Of a DNA stretch of 64,000 nucleotides, positions 1 through 9,060 are shown one piece after another; the first letter of the stretch is position 1; every line of letters begins with the position of its first letter. The stretch is from an uncultured Acetatifactor sp. (GTDB lineage Bacteria; Bacillota; Clostridia; Lachnospirales; Lachnospiraceae). The position numbers were made by a program, and so were the translations under genes. The notes beneath the pieces were generated by a model, which was given only the letters and a program-made list of their open reading frames with translations, was not told where the DNA came from and searched no databases. The stretch is taken from positions 1 to 64,000 of the forward strand of contig CAJUSI010000020.1 of the NCBI GenBank assembly GCA_910589035.1. The letters are read 5' to 3'.

Positions 1-147
1 GGTCTTGTTCTCCAGATCCAGCTGCTGCTGTTCAATGGTCTTCCTGAGGGATTCCATTGCTGCCGTCTGTGTACGGACCAGTTCATTCAATTGTGAGATG
101 GTATCCTTGAGCTCCGTAAGCTGGATATCCCTGGCTGAACGTGGCAT
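1..147 (-). CDS. IS66-family transposase (TnpC-like), N-terminal part only
   Basis: The first 49 codons of a gene that leaves the window at base 1. The product begins MPRSARDIQLTEL and continues as a Gln/Leu-rich coiled coil (KDTISQLNELVRTQ and so on). This is the usual N-terminus of IS66-type TnpC proteins, where a leucine-zipper-like helix precedes the zinc-finger and DDE catalytic domains. A good RBS (AGGAG) sits 3-8 bases before the ATG at 147. The catalytic part is outside the window, so it cannot be said whether the element is intact. Family assignment rests on recognition of the N-terminus only. Confidence 0.6.
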   Translation of the reverse strand, partial: MPRSARDIQLTELKDTISQLNELVRTQTAAMESLRKTIEQQQLDLENKT

Positions 148-410
148 TTCTCCTGCTCCTGTCAATGGTTTTCACTAAGATGATTATACCAGAAACCGCG
201 CAGGAATGCCACTTCCCGTAAATGCACAACCCGTCATTTTGCTGTGCAATGAAGTCATGGCACTTTTGCTGATAATTATTTGGACATGTGCGACTTGTAT
301 GCACCATGCAATAAGGATGGACAAGGGGAAATTGGATTTTTCCGAATAACATTTCAAAAATTGATTACCAAATTGACAGGATTTGCTATAATAAATGCGC
401 GGCAGCATTT

Positions 411-506
411 TGGAAACAGAAAATCAGCCAGTTGGCAGACCGTATCGATGCCAGCCGCACCCGCATGTCACGGATTGAGAACAACCACCGCGCTGCTTTC
501 CGTGAC
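411..506 (+). pseudogene. possible remnant of an XRE-type HTH regulator
   Basis: One reading frame gives WKQKISQLADRIDASRTRMS followed by RIENNHR. This resembles helix 2 to helix 4 of an XRE/Cro DNA-binding domain (a 'QLA..I..SR..MSRIEN' pattern). There is no convincing start, and after about residue 32 the frame loses similarity to any domain. The rest of the 635-base stretch between the IS66 gene and the chemoreceptor gene shows only the inverted repeat at 653-751. Best read as a decayed regulator fragment; weak call. Confidence 0.3.
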
Positions 507-652
507 GTAATTTTAAGTATCACTGTCATGCTGAGTCTGCATAAAAAGTGCATGAAAAAGTCTTTAAAACCTCAAAAACCGGATTGCATATTTTATGGTT
601 TCATGTTATCGTAACATAGATTGAAAATATATGCAGGTAATGCATATATTGT

Positions 653-751
653 GGGGCTGTCGGGAAATGCTGCTTACATACAATATAAGGTGGTGTATCT
701 TCGCTCATCACAGTATATATTGTGGAAGTGCAGTCATTTCCCGACAGCCCC
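653..751. repeat. 17-bp perfect inverted repeat flanking a 65-bp loop
   Basis: ggggctgtcgggaaatg at 653-669 is the exact reverse complement of 735-751. The loop also holds a near-direct repeat of atatattgtgg (about 645 and 715). The right arm is followed directly by the 5' leader of the chemoreceptor gene. It could be a terminator-like structure, a small MITE, or a leader hairpin. The core ctgtcggg/cccgacag recurs in the hairpin at 21406-21441. Confidence 0.6.
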
Positions 752-772
752 CTAATAAAATCATATGAGAGG
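745..772 (+). repeat. short leader element shared with 50426-50452
   Basis: The sequence cagcccc followed by aataaaatcatatgagagg ends just before the chemoreceptor start and supplies its RBS-like gagagg. Apart from one or two bases at the junction, the same string occurs at 50426-50452 before the alcohol dehydrogenase gene. It may be the end of a dispersed element or a shared leader box. Confidence 0.55.
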
Positions 773-782
773 AAGATGTTAC

Positions 783-2729
783 ATGAAATCAATCAAATCA
801 AAAATCCAAATCAGTATGTTGTCGGTAGTGCTGGTTGGCTCCGTGCTGATCGGTGTAATCACAGCCCTGTTGAACGCCGGCGGAATTGATGATGTCATGA
901 CAAAGACACTGGGACCCGCTACTCAGATGGCTGCGGACGCCGTGGAGTGGAAAATGGGGAACTACTGGACGGCGCTTCAAGAGGCCGCCGCCTCTGATAT
1001 TTTCCGGGAATGTGACCCTACCGCCCCGGAACTGGTTCCGCTTCGGGAAGAAATCGCCCAGCGCAACGGCTTTCTTTATACAGGGAAAATGGATGCCGAC
1101 GGTTTCTCTTCCACAGGATATAATTATGCGGAAGAAGATTATTTTCAACAGTGCAAGTCTACCATGAAACCCTATATCTCTGACATTATGAACGATGGAC
1201 AGCAGATGATCTTCCTGTTAGAGGTGCCTATCATCAATGACGGGCATTTTGACGGCGTAGTCTATGGCGGAATCAGCGCCGATTTTCTGTCGGACATCGT
1301 AGTCAATCTGGCCATGGGCAGCAGCGGCGTAGCCTATGTGCTGGATAACCGAGGCAATGTCATCGGTCACCGGGAGGCTTCTATCGTGTAGGAAGGCTCC
1401 AACATGATTGAAGCCGCAAAAACGGACCCCAGTGTAGCGGATGTAGCTGCCGTGAATCAGCGCATGCTCCAGGGGGAAACCGGCTTCGGAACATATAACT
1501 TTTATGGCGATAACAAATTTGTGGGGTTTGCTCCCATTGAAGGAAATCAGGAGTGGAGTATCGCCATTGAGACCAGCCAGCGGGAGTTCAAATCCACTCT
1601 GGACCGGAGCATTATGCTGACCATTCTGGTGGTAGTCCTTGTTGTGCTTGCTACATTTCCTGTGGCAGTCAAAGTAGGCAGATCAATCTCCGGCCCGATT
1701 CGATCCTGCGTTGTCCGGCTTGAGAAGATGGCTGACGGCGATCTGCATACGCCGTCCCCGCAAGTGAAATCCAGGGATGAGACCGCCCAGCTGGCAAGGG
1801 CTCTGGAAACCATGCTCGCCCGGCTGAACGATGTGGCGCAGGATGTAACCCATCATCTGGGGAAAATGGGCCAGGGGGATTTTCGTGAAAACATCACCCG
1901 TACATATTGGGGCGACTTTGTATCCATGGAGCAGTCCATCAAGGCAATCCATAATTCCATAAGGAGCACGCTTTCCCAAATCAGCCAATCCGCCGGAACC
2001 GTGGCCGGCAGTGCCGTTCAGGTATCCGACAGCGCGCAATCCCTGAGCCAGGGGGCCGCGGAACAGGCCGGCGCCATTCAGGAGCTGTCCGCCACAGCCG
2101 ACAGCATAGCGGAGAACGCCAGACAGACCGTGGCTGCGGCAGAGGAAGCAGAGCAGTTTGTAACGCAGGCCGGCGTACAAATGGGGGTAAGCGTAAATTA
2201 TGTCAAAGAGCTGAACATTGCTATGGAGAAAGTCTCCAGTTCCTCCACGGAAATCAGCAAAATCATAGATACAATTGAAAACATCGCATTTCAGACCAAT
2301 ATCCTGGCCTTGAACGCTGCCGTGGAGGCGGCCCGCGCGGGCAGCACTGGAAAGGGGTTTGCCGTGGTAGCTGAAGAAGTACGCAATTTGGCATCCAAAT
2401 CTAATGAGGCGGCCAAAGCCACCAAGGACTTGATCGAAAGCTCCATCGCTGCAGTTGCGGAGGGAGGCCAGGTGGTTGCCAAAGTAACGGAGTCACTGGA
2501 CAAGACCAACGCAATCTCGGAGAATGTAACGATTAAAGTGGATGCAGTGGTAAAGGCGGTAGAAAGCCAGACCGCAGCGATCTCTCAAGTTACTGAGGGA
2601 ATCGATCAAATATCTGCCGTTGTCCAAAGCACCTCCTCTACTTCAGAGCAGAGCGCCGCTACCGCGCAGGAGCTGTCAGACCAATCTCTGCTGATGAACA
2701 AGCTGGTAAGTACATTCCGGCTGAGTTAA
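783..2729 (+). pseudogene. methyl-accepting chemotaxis protein, interrupted by one in-frame TAG
   Basis: Transmembrane chemoreceptor that would sense ligands outside the cell and signal to CheA. Domains in order: TM helix at about residues 10-30, a dCache-like periplasmic sensor (30-275), TM2 (about 277-299), HAMP, then a methyl-accepting coiled coil with the signalling tip [19 protein letters not shown] near codon 500 and [15 protein letters not shown]. Codon 203 (1389-1391) is TAG. The frame is open on both sides (HREASIV, stop, [10 protein letters not shown]) with no frameshift, so a single base change would restore a 648-residue protein. TAG ends many intact genes nearby, so routine readthrough is unlikely. 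Without readthrough, an untethered sensor fragment is made; a restart at the ATG at 1404 would give TM2 plus the signalling domain. Confidence 0.85.
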
Positions 2730-2873
2730 GGTGAACGGGGCACTATTTCCCGCCAGGCCTGACGCATCAATATACCTTTGAGCGGAAAATCCGATTTCAT
2801 CCCCCGGTGCCTTATTCAATGGTGTGTCTGCCATTGAATAAGGCAGCTGATAACAATAAAGAATACGCCGGGG

Positions 2874-4055
2874 TCAGATAAAGAAGCCGGGTTTTCTCTG
2901 TGCAGGCCAGGGGCAGCCGCGCCATTGCCCGCCGTCCGGCTCCGCTTTTCCGGTCAGCAGGTCTGTGGCGGCATCTGCAATATAGCCCAGGTAGCTTCCG
3001 GCGGAACTGTCGCCGCACAGCAATTTCCACATCAGGCCTCCAAAGAGATAGGACTGGGCAAATTCACGCCAGCTGTGCAGCTCCCGGGCAGCCTTTTGGG
3101 ATAAATCCCAAAGGATGCCGATGGCTTCGCTTTCGGTAATCCAGCCCAAATAGCAGCCCCAGCGGGTCAGCATCGCAGCCCGGCCGATATCCCATCCGGC
3201 CATAAAACCAGGGGCATACCGGCTTTTATATCGCTGGGCAAACCGCCAGGCCCGGCCGGCAGATGCGAGGTCATCCTCATCCATAGTGTCATCCGTCAAT
3301 TCTTCCGGCGATGCTGCCTCCCCATATATCTGATACCGCAGAATGTAGCCCTCCTGTGCCAGATAACGGATCATATCCAACAGATCGCTTCGCCCGTCTA
3401 TGCCCCAGGAGCGGCGTACAATGGACACGATTTTCTGCTCCATAACGGGAATATGTTCTTCCACATCCATTCCGGCCAGATCGTGGCCGTTGAGCCTGGA
3501 TACAATACCGGACAATAAGATGCCGAATCGCTCCCATTTTACGTCATCTTTCCGGTAAGGGATCGGTTCCGGCTCCGGCAGGGATTCAAGCCTGGCCATT
3601 GCCTCTTCCATGGCAGCATAGAGCTCCTGCTCCAATTCCGGATCAAAGGGGAGCTCGTCCTCGTCGTCCGCATCCTCCGTTTCCAGCGTTTCCAGTGCCG
3701 CCGCGATTATCCCCATATCCTCTCCGAACAGCTGCCCCATGATATCTTCTGCGGTAGATGCGGCTGCCTGGGTAACTTTCTCATTTACCATCTTTTGCAG
3801 CAATTCCTCATTGACTGCCATCTGAGCCATGCTGTCCGGCCCGAACATCTGACCGAGAATTTCCACTTGCTGCCGGGTATCGGCGCCTGGCTGTCCTTCT
3901 GCTTCTCCGGCAGATTCAGGCGGATTTTTTTCGGCACCTGGCGCCTGTATTCTGCTTACCAGCGCCTGATTGTTTTCAAGGGTCTTCTGCATGGAGTCGG
4001 CGGCCTGTTCGCCGGCTTGCTGCGCCCGCTTCATGATCTCATTTATGTCAAACAT
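2874..4055 (-). CDS. DUF1266 domain protein
   Basis: 393-residue cytoplasmic protein with no signal peptide. The start at 4055 (MFDINEIMKRA) follows a strong AGGAGG RBS; longer upstream frames lack one. Residues 1-140 are Gln/Ala/Glu-rich and helical, and an acidic stretch (DADDEDELPFDPE) lies around 150-165. The C-terminal 200 residues carry the DUF1266 signature, with GWDIGRAAMLTRWGCYLGWI, ESEAIGILWDL and SWREFAQSYLFG. DUF1266 proteins (YbeR/YbeU-like) have no established function. It shares direction with the small gene upstream (168 bases away), with which it may form a pair. Confidence 0.75.
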   Translation of the reverse strand: MFDINEIMKRAQQAGEQAADSMQKTLENNQALVSRIQAPGAEKNPPESAGEAEGQPGADTRQQVEILGQMFGPDSMAQMAVNEELLQKMVNEKVTQAAASTAEDIMGQLFGEDMGIIAAALETLETEDADDEDELPFDPELEQELYAAMEEAMARLESLPEPEPIPYRKDDVKWERFGILLSGIVSRLNGHDLAGMDVEEHIPVMEQKIVSIVRRSWGIDGRSDLLDMIRYLAQEGYILRYQIYGEAASPEELTDDTMDEDDLASAGRAWRFAQRYKSRYAPGFMAGWDIGRAAMLTRWGCYLGWITESEAIGILWDLSQKAARELHSWREFAQSYLFGGLMWKLLCGDSSAGSYLGYIADAATDLLTGKAEPDGGQWRGCPWPAQRKPGFFI

Positions 4056-4223
4056 TTTTCTGTCCTCCTTATCCGGGGCGGATGCTGTGCCGAAGTTTTT
4101 ACAGCGTGTAAACGGCTTTATGCTCTGCCCCGAAGAGCTTGTTTTCGTGAGCAAACCTCCGTGGGGCAATGAGCCGGGTCAACGGAGCCGGCCCTGTGCC
4201 ATGCCTGCAGCGGGGGATTTAAT

Positions 4224-4709
4224 TCACTTTGTTGCAAACCGGTTCATGAAGAAGTCCGTAAAAGCGGCCAGCGCCTCGTCCTGCGATACATAAACATACA
4301 GCTTTTCATCTTCCAGCCAGTCATAGGCGTTGATGCTGATATACCCTTTTCTGTCAGGGTAAATTACGAAGGCATCGGTGGGATATTTATTGCGATAAGC
4401 CTTCAGAATTTCAGCCCTGCGATAGAAGGTGGGCTCGCCGCAGCCGGAGAGATCGGGAACCGTGGGAACCACCACAATCGTCTGGCCGGCCTCATTCCAG
4501 CCCACAATCAAATTTCCGATTTTTGTTTTACTTCCGTGAACAAATCCATAATTAAAACGGCTTACATCCTCGGTATATCCGAAGATAAGCCTGTAGTCGT
4601 CCCCGTTCTCTACTGCCCGGTTAAACAGCAGACGCATTTTTCCTGCATTTGCATCGCTTTTCACCATGTCAATTTCGGGGCCTTTGAACAACCTGCTGAA
4701 AAATCCCAT
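4224..4709 (-). CDS. conserved hypothetical protein, possible SseB-like fold
   Basis: 161 residues, cytoplasmic. The start MGFFSRLFKG at 4709 is preferred because GGAGG lies 8 bases upstream; a start five codons earlier would place that RBS inside the gene. The amphipathic MGFFSRLFKG head is typical of small cytosolic proteins found with DUF1266 genes. Features include WNEAGQTIVVVPTVPDLSG, a YRRAEILKAYRNKYPTDAFVI stretch, and a C-terminal VSQDEALAAFTDFFMNRF helix. No catalytic motif was recognised. The SseB-like label is a guess from the beta-rich core. Confidence 0.6.
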   Translation of the reverse strand: MGFFSRLFKGPEIDMVKSDANAGKMRLLFNRAVENGDDYRLIFGYTEDVSRFNYGFVHGSKTKIGNLIVGWNEAGQTIVVVPTVPDLSGCGEPTFYRRAEILKAYRNKYPTDAFVIYPDRKGYISINAYDWLEDEKLYVYVSQDEALAAFTDFFMNRFATK

Positions 4710-4855
4710 ACTCTTTTCCTCCATGTTTTTTCATATTGACATCGCACAGATCCTTGCATTACTGCAGAATGATTTGTCTCAAAGCAGGAAACAAATCTTC
4801 GCCGTCAATATATAAAGACAAAAACCAGAATTTGTTTTTATTTTGAATAAAATGT

Positions 4856-4898
4856 AATCCGCCGGAATATAACGCTGAAACATATATTCGGACGGATT
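4856..4898. repeat. imperfect 16-bp inverted repeat
   Basis: aatccgccggaatata (4856-4871) faces tatattcggacggatt (4883-4898), with two mismatched positions. It lies just beyond the tetR stop codon. With no strong T-run it could be a weak terminator or another structure. Confidence 0.4.
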
Positions 4899-4914
4899 TA
4901 CCTGTCCCTGTTTT

Positions 4915-5535
4915 TCAGGGGGCGGGGGCTTCTTTCAACTTCTCCAGGGCGTCAATAATTGCGTTAAGCTGAAAGTCAACCGTTTCATCAGCAGCTTCAG
5001 GAACAAACAGGGGCAGAGCGTCGGGAATAGCTCTGCGTATAACCATGGCCGTCAGACTTAAGTTCGTAAACAGATGGATCCTTGCTGCGTCAGCCTTTAT
5101 CCCGAAGCATTCTAAAATCTCTCCGAAAAGACGCAGCTGCTTTTGGCGGAATACCTGGTAGCTTTCCTTTGAGAGGCGCCTGAAAAGATGCTGCTGCTCT
5201 TCAATTGTTAAAACCGCAATACCGTTTTTCTCTCCATAACAACAGGCATTAAGAAACTGACACACAGCGTCGCGCCAGCTTAAAGCGGGGTCGGCCATCA
5301 GCTTCTGCGCATACGCAATAATTTTAGGCTGCTGCAGATACAGCGTTTCAACGATCAAATCCTCTTTCGTTGAGAAGAAAGAATAGAAGAAAGTCTTTGA
5401 GATGCCGACTTTTTTATATATTTGCTCCACGGTTGTATACTGTATGCCCTGTTTTGCCATCAGCTCAAGCCCAACTGTAATAAGCGCGTTCCTGATGCGT
5501 TCTTTATCTTCCTCAGAATAAGCCGCTTTTGGCAT
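4915..5535 (-). CDS. TetR/AcrR-family transcriptional regulator
   Basis: 206 residues starting MPKAAYSEEDKERIRNAL. The start at 5535 has a nearby purine-rich RBS. The N-terminal HTH is clear: an ALITVGLELMAKQGIQYTTV helix, then EQIYKKVGISKTFFYSFF and STKEDLI, the standard TetR recognition region. The C-terminal ligand domain is not specific enough to name an effector. A promoter and a 16-bp palindrome (5565-5614) sit upstream, suggesting autorepression. No divergent transporter is present; guaA starts about 300 bases away on the other strand. Confidence 0.88.
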   Translation of the reverse strand: MPKAAYSEEDKERIRNALITVGLELMAKQGIQYTTVEQIYKKVGISKTFFYSFFSTKEDLIVETLYLQQPKIIAYAQKLMADPALSWRDAVCQFLNACCYGEKNGIAVLTIEEQQHLFRRLSKESYQVFRQKQLRLFGEILECFGIKADAARIHLFTNLSLTAMVIRRAIPDALPLFVPEAADETVDFQLNAIIDALEKLKEAPAP

Positions 5536-5564
5536 CCCATCACCGCCTCTGCACAAAATAAAAA

Positions 5565-5614
5565 CAAATTTGAAAGTTTGGTTTTATTTTAGCACGCTCA
5601 ATAGAATAATACAA
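5565..5614 (-). promoter_or_regulatory. tetR promoter with overlapping palindromic operator
   Basis: On the minus strand, -35 TTGTAT (5614-5609), a 17-base spacer and -10 TAAAAT (5591-5586). The imperfect palindrome caaatttgaaagtttg (5565-5580) would lie across the transcription start, where a TetR dimer could block initiation. Inferred from spacing and symmetry. Confidence 0.5.
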
Positions 5615-5831
5615 GAGGAATTTTTGATTCATCAGCTTCGGAACCTGAGGAATCCGGCAGGGGCGCCGCGAAACTTCAGGCCAAACTTTGGGCTCCAATG
5701 CAAAAGGGGATAGCATTTGTCCCAAAATCGTGATAAAATGGACGGGAAGAGAACTTCAGACAGCGCAGGCGCATATCCGCCGGCGCAGGCAAAAGCGATA
5801 AGACAGCGATAAGATAAGGAGAGCAGGAGCT

Positions 5832-7124
5832 ATGAAGCAGGATTTGATTGTCATTCTGGACCTGGGCAGTACCCGGAATACGGTGCTGGCCAGAGCAATT
5901 CGCGATCTGGGGGTATACAGCGAGATACATCCCCATGATATCACGGCACAGGAGCTGAAAGCGCTGCCGAATGTGAAGGGCGTCATCTTAAACGGCGGCG
6001 AGAACCGTATGGTGGAGGGACAGGCCGTGGAGATTTCCCGGGACCTTTACGAACTGGGGCTGCCCATGATTTCCGTGGATTATCCTCAATCTCAGTGCGG
6101 GGTTCGGTATGACACGCTTCCGGACCGGGAGACCCTGGAGAAATTTCTCTTTCAGGAGTGCGGGGCGGAAGCGAACTGGAATATGAAGAACTTCATCGAG
6201 GACCAGATCGAACTGATCCGTCGGCAGGTGGGGGAGAGGAAGGTACTGCTGGCCCTGTCCGGCGGAGTGGACTCCTCCGTGGTGGCGGCAATGCTTATCA
6301 GGGCCGTCGGCTCCCAGCTGACCTGCGTTCATGTGAACCACGGACTGATGCGCAAGAACGAATCCGAGAGCGTGGTAAAGGTGTTCCGCGACCAGCTTCA
6401 CGCCAACCTGATCTATGTGGATGCCGTGGAGCGCTTCCTGGGGAAGCTGGAGGGAGTGGCGGATCCGGAGCAGAAGCGCAAGATCATCGGCGGAGAGTTT
6501 ATCCGCGTCTTTGAGGAGGAAGCGAGGAAGCTGGAGGGCATCGAGCTTTTAGGCCAGGGCACCATATATCCCGACATCATCGAGAGCGGAACCAAGACGG
6601 CGAAAATGGTGAAATCTCATCATAATGTGGGAGGACTTCCGGAAGACCTGAAGTTCGAGCTGGTGGAGCCCTTAAAGCAGCTGTTCAAGGACGAGGTGCG
6701 TGCCTGCGGCGTGGAGCTGGGGCTGCCTCATGACATGGTGTACCGCCAGCCCTTCCCGGGGCCCGGCCTGGGCGTGAGATGCCTGGGGGCGATTACCAGA
6801 GACCGGCTGGAGGCGGTCCGCGAGGCGGATGCCATCCTCAGGGAGGAATTTGCGAAGGCGGGCCTGGATAAGAAGGTATGGCAGTATTTTACGGTGGTGC
6901 CGGACTTCAAGTCGGTGGGAATGAAGAACAATGCAAGAGTGTTTGAATACATGGTGATCATCCGTGCCATCAACACTGTGGATGCCATGACGGCTTCCGT
7001 GGAGAAGGTGGACTGGGAGGTGCTGGAGCGGATCACGAACCGGATCTTGGCCGAGGTGGCGAATGTGAACCGTGTCTGCTACGACATGAGCCCGAAGCCT
7101 CCCGCGACCATAGAATTCGAGTGA
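5832..7124 (+). CDS. guaA: GMP synthase with a truncated, catalytically empty glutaminase domain
   Basis: Converts XMP to GMP using ATP and an amide or ammonia nitrogen. The C-terminal two thirds are canonical: PP-loop SGGVDSS at residues 143-149, NHGLMRKNE, GQGTIYPDIIESG, KSHHNVGGLP, then the dimerisation domain with RQPFPGPGLGVR and ending PPATIEFE. The N-terminal amidotransferase part keeps only its first about 80 residues (LDLGSTRNTVLARAIR, EIHPHDIT, GVILNGGENRM). It then jumps to the linker (LEKFLFQECGAEANWNMKNF). The segment that normally holds the nucleophile Cys (GICYG) and the His-Glu pair is absent without any frameshift. The protein has 430 residues against about 510-525 for the family. 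It is expected to be ammonia-dependent, or to need a separate glutaminase. Confidence 0.9.
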   Translation: MKQDLIVILDLGSTRNTVLARAIRDLGVYSEIHPHDITAQELKALPNVKGVILNGGENRMVEGQAVEISRDLYELGLPMISVDYPQSQCGVRYDTLPDRETLEKFLFQECGAEANWNMKNFIEDQIELIRRQVGERKVLLALSGGVDSSVVAAMLIRAVGSQLTCVHVNHGLMRKNESESVVKVFRDQLHANLIYVDAVERFLGKLEGVADPEQKRKIIGGEFIRVFEEEARKLEGIELLGQGTIYPDIIESGTKTAKMVKSHHNVGGLPEDLKFELVEPLKQLFKDEVRACGVELGLPHDMVYRQPFPGPGLGVRCLGAITRDRLEAVREADAILREEFAKAGLDKKVWQYFTVVPDFKSVGMKNNARVFEYMVIIRAINTVDAMTASVEKVDWEVLERITNRILAEVANVNRVCYDMSPKPPATIEFE

Positions 7125-7450
7125 ACTTGATTTGGGATATGTTATACTGCATAACGCTGAATACTGCCTATTGCAATCATGCGATGAAACCGGTCAGCGT
7201 TATGCAGCCATGGAATCTGGCTTTCCGGGGGATCCGCAACAAATCCATCCTGATTGACGGTCTTTGGTCAGAAGTCCAGGGCTCAATCAATTCGGCTTAT
7301 TATGACAACGAGATTTCCGGAGAACAGGCGGAATATCTGCGGAAGAAATATTTAGGACTGGGAGTGCAGGTAAATAGAACTGGATTTCACCAACTTTTAA
7401 TAAGGCCGGGCAGCTTTTCTGCTCTTTTTTGCTTAATAAGGTTTATTTGA
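7121..7450 (+). CDS. possible small hypothetical protein or gene remnant
   Basis: An open frame beginning with GTG overlapping the guaA stop. Its middle (GLWSEVQGSINSAYYDNEIS and EQAEYLRKKYLGLG) reads like a genuine helical protein tail, but there is no clear RBS and no recognised family. The true gene may be shorter or decayed. Its end runs into the terminator-like sequence at 7408-7430, which argues against the full length. Confidence 0.25.
   Translation: MNLIWDMLYCITLNTAYCNHAMKPVSVMQPWNLAFRGIRNKSILIDGLWSEVQGSINSAYYDNEISGEQAEYLRKKYLGLGVQVNRTGFHQLLIRPGSFSALFCLIRFI
7408..7430 (+). terminator. rho-independent terminator after guaA
   Basis: A six-pair stem (gggcag/ctgctc, one G-T pair) with a five-base loop, followed by tttttt. 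Confidence 0.55.
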
Positions 7451-7527
7451 CCTCCGAGCCTAAATTTCAGCCTGCTTCCTGCCGATACATATGGTAAATA
7501 AAGGAAATAGGCCAATATCTGTTTTGA

Positions 7528-7592
7528 CTTGCAAAATACAGAACTGAACTCTATAATGAAGATGAAATCCGCGGTATATGCCTTTACCGCGG
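7528..7592 (+). promoter_or_regulatory. promoter and 5'-leader hairpin for the YdcF-like gene
   Basis: TTGCAA (7528-7533), a 17-base spacer and TATAAT (7551-7556). The leader contains a perfect 8-bp stem (ccgcggta 7569-7576 / taccgcgg 7585-7592) ahead of a weak RBS, so the hairpin could influence translation. Confidence 0.55.
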
Positions 7593-7616
7593 CGCTGTGC
7601 ATGGAACGGTTTACAT

Positions 7617-8387
7617 ATGGGAAAAAAGAGTAAGGGGAAAAAGAACAAATTGATCTGGGCATATATTTTCTGCATTTTGGGCATTGTCTGCATTCTGTAT
7701 TGCACGGGGATAGCGATCTTTGGATTCGGAACTTATTTCTTCCTGATATGGGGCGGCATGGGCGCGTTCTTCCTGGCCGTGAGCGCCGTCCTCAGAAACA
7801 GACGGCTTCTGGACGCCATTCCGGGCTGGGCAAAGGGAACCTGCTGCGGCCTGTTCTTCCTGGGGCTGCTGGTGTTCTGCACGGTGGAGGCTTTTATCCT
7901 GAGCCAGTATGGGGCCAGGGCGGAGCCCGGAGCGGATTACTGTATTATCCTGGGGGCTCAGTGGAGGGAAAGCGGCCCCAGCGGGGTGCTGAAGAAGCGC
8001 CTGGACAGGGCGGTTGAGTACCTGAAGAACAGCCCCGGCACCAGGGTGATCGTATCAGGGGGCCAGGGAAGCAATGAACCCATGGCGGAGGCCGCGGGCA
8101 TGCGGGAATATCTCATGGCCGCGGGGATAGAGGAGGAACGCATCCTGGTGGAGGATAAATCTGCCAGCACCCGCGAGAACCTGGCGTTCAGCGGGGAATT
8201 CCTGGATAAGGAGCGGGACAGAGTGGTAATCGTGACCAATAATTTCCATGTGTTCCGCGCATTGGGAATTGCGAAAAAACAGGGGTATGCCCGGGCGGAG
8301 GGGCTGGCGGCGGACGCAACCCTGGGGATGGGGCCCAACAACCTGCTGAGAGAATTTTTCGGGGTAATAAAGGACTTATACTTATAA
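7617..8387 (+). CDS. YdcF/DUF218-family membrane protein
   Basis: 256 residues. The start at 7617 (MGKKSKGKKNK) gives a basic cytoplasmic head followed by about three TM segments (about residues 12-95). The outer C-terminal part is a DUF218 domain: ADYCIILGAQW, RLDRAVEYLKN, VIVSGGQGSNEP, AEAAGMREYLMAAGI, RILVEDKSASTRENLAFS and VIVTNNFHVFRA. These are the usual conserved blocks of ElyC/SanA/YdcF proteins, which are linked to envelope integrity or undecaprenyl-carrier handling in other bacteria. The substrate is unknown here. It has its own promoter and appears monocistronic. Confidence 0.8.
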   Translation: MGKKSKGKKNKLIWAYIFCILGIVCILYCTGIAIFGFGTYFFLIWGGMGAFFLAVSAVLRNRRLLDAIPGWAKGTCCGLFFLGLLVFCTVEAFILSQYGARAEPGADYCIILGAQWRESGPSGVLKKRLDRAVEYLKNSPGTRVIVSGGQGSNEPMAEAAGMREYLMAAGIEEERILVEDKSASTRENLAFSGEFLDKERDRVVIVTNNFHVFRALGIAKKQGYARAEGLAADATLGMGPNNLLREFFGVIKDLYL

Positions 8388-8579
8388 AGGAAATTTCTGT
8401 TTTCTGAAGAAAACCCTGTTTTCTTTGGAGACTTGACGCTTTTTTTGACGGTGGCTCTGGTATACTCGGCTTAAAGCTGAAGTATGCAGTATATTTTCAC
8501 GAAATGCCGCCGCCGGCATAAGATGCATTGAGCCACAGCTATTGGCTTTCGGACTTATGACAGGGGAAAGAGGCTTGAT

Positions 8580-9026
8580 ATGACGAGTAAGGAATTGCGC
8601 AGACTGAGGCGGCATGATCTCCTCCAGATGCTGGTGGAACAGAGCAGGGAGGTCGCGGCGCTGCAGACGGAGCTTGGAGAGAAGAAAGCGGAACTCACAC
8701 AGTATGAGGCAGGCTATGAACGCCTGAAAGAAAAACTCAACGGTAAGGATGCTCTTCTCGAGAAGCTGAAGAAAAGGCTGGATGAGAAGGACCGGGTCCT
8801 GGAGGAAGAGACCACAGCCCTTCAGGAAGGTTATGACCACCTGAAGGAGAAACTGAACGAGAAGGATGCCCTGCTTGAAAGGCTGAAGGGAAAGCTGGAT
8901 GAGAAGGACCATAAGATACAGAGCCTGAAGGAAGAAGCAGCACAGCTTCGCGCCATCAAATGGAATGAACTGGAGGAAAGCGGCTTTATGACAGAGGGAC
9001 TGTCGAAGCTGAGACAGTATTTCTGA
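8580..9026 (+). CDS. coiled-coil protein at the head of the pilus locus
   Basis: 148 residues, almost entirely Leu/Lys/Glu heptads. An internal duplication of about 39 residues is visible: YERLKEKLNGKDALLEKLKK...LDEKD is repeated as YDHLKEKLNEKDALLERLKG...LDEKD. The N-terminus (MTSKELRRLRRHDLLQMLVE) resembles short regulatory or scaffold coiled coils encoded beside sortase loci in Lachnospiraceae. No TM segment or signal peptide. It ends 34 bases before the signal peptidase gene and is probably co-transcribed with it. A role in pilus assembly is inference from position. Confidence 0.7.
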   Translation: MTSKELRRLRRHDLLQMLVEQSREVAALQTELGEKKAELTQYEAGYERLKEKLNGKDALLEKLKKRLDEKDRVLEEETTALQEGYDHLKEKLNEKDALLERLKGKLDEKDHKIQSLKEEAAQLRAIKWNELEESGFMTEGLSKLRQYF

Positions 9027-9060
9027 AAGAGATGGAGGTCTGCGTGATAGAGGGGCATAC

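Noticed and set aside
1389..1391. TAG as pyrrolysine or other recoding
   Set aside because: No pyl genes seen, and TAG ends intact genes nearby such as gdpP and mrr; kept only as a test in the findings.
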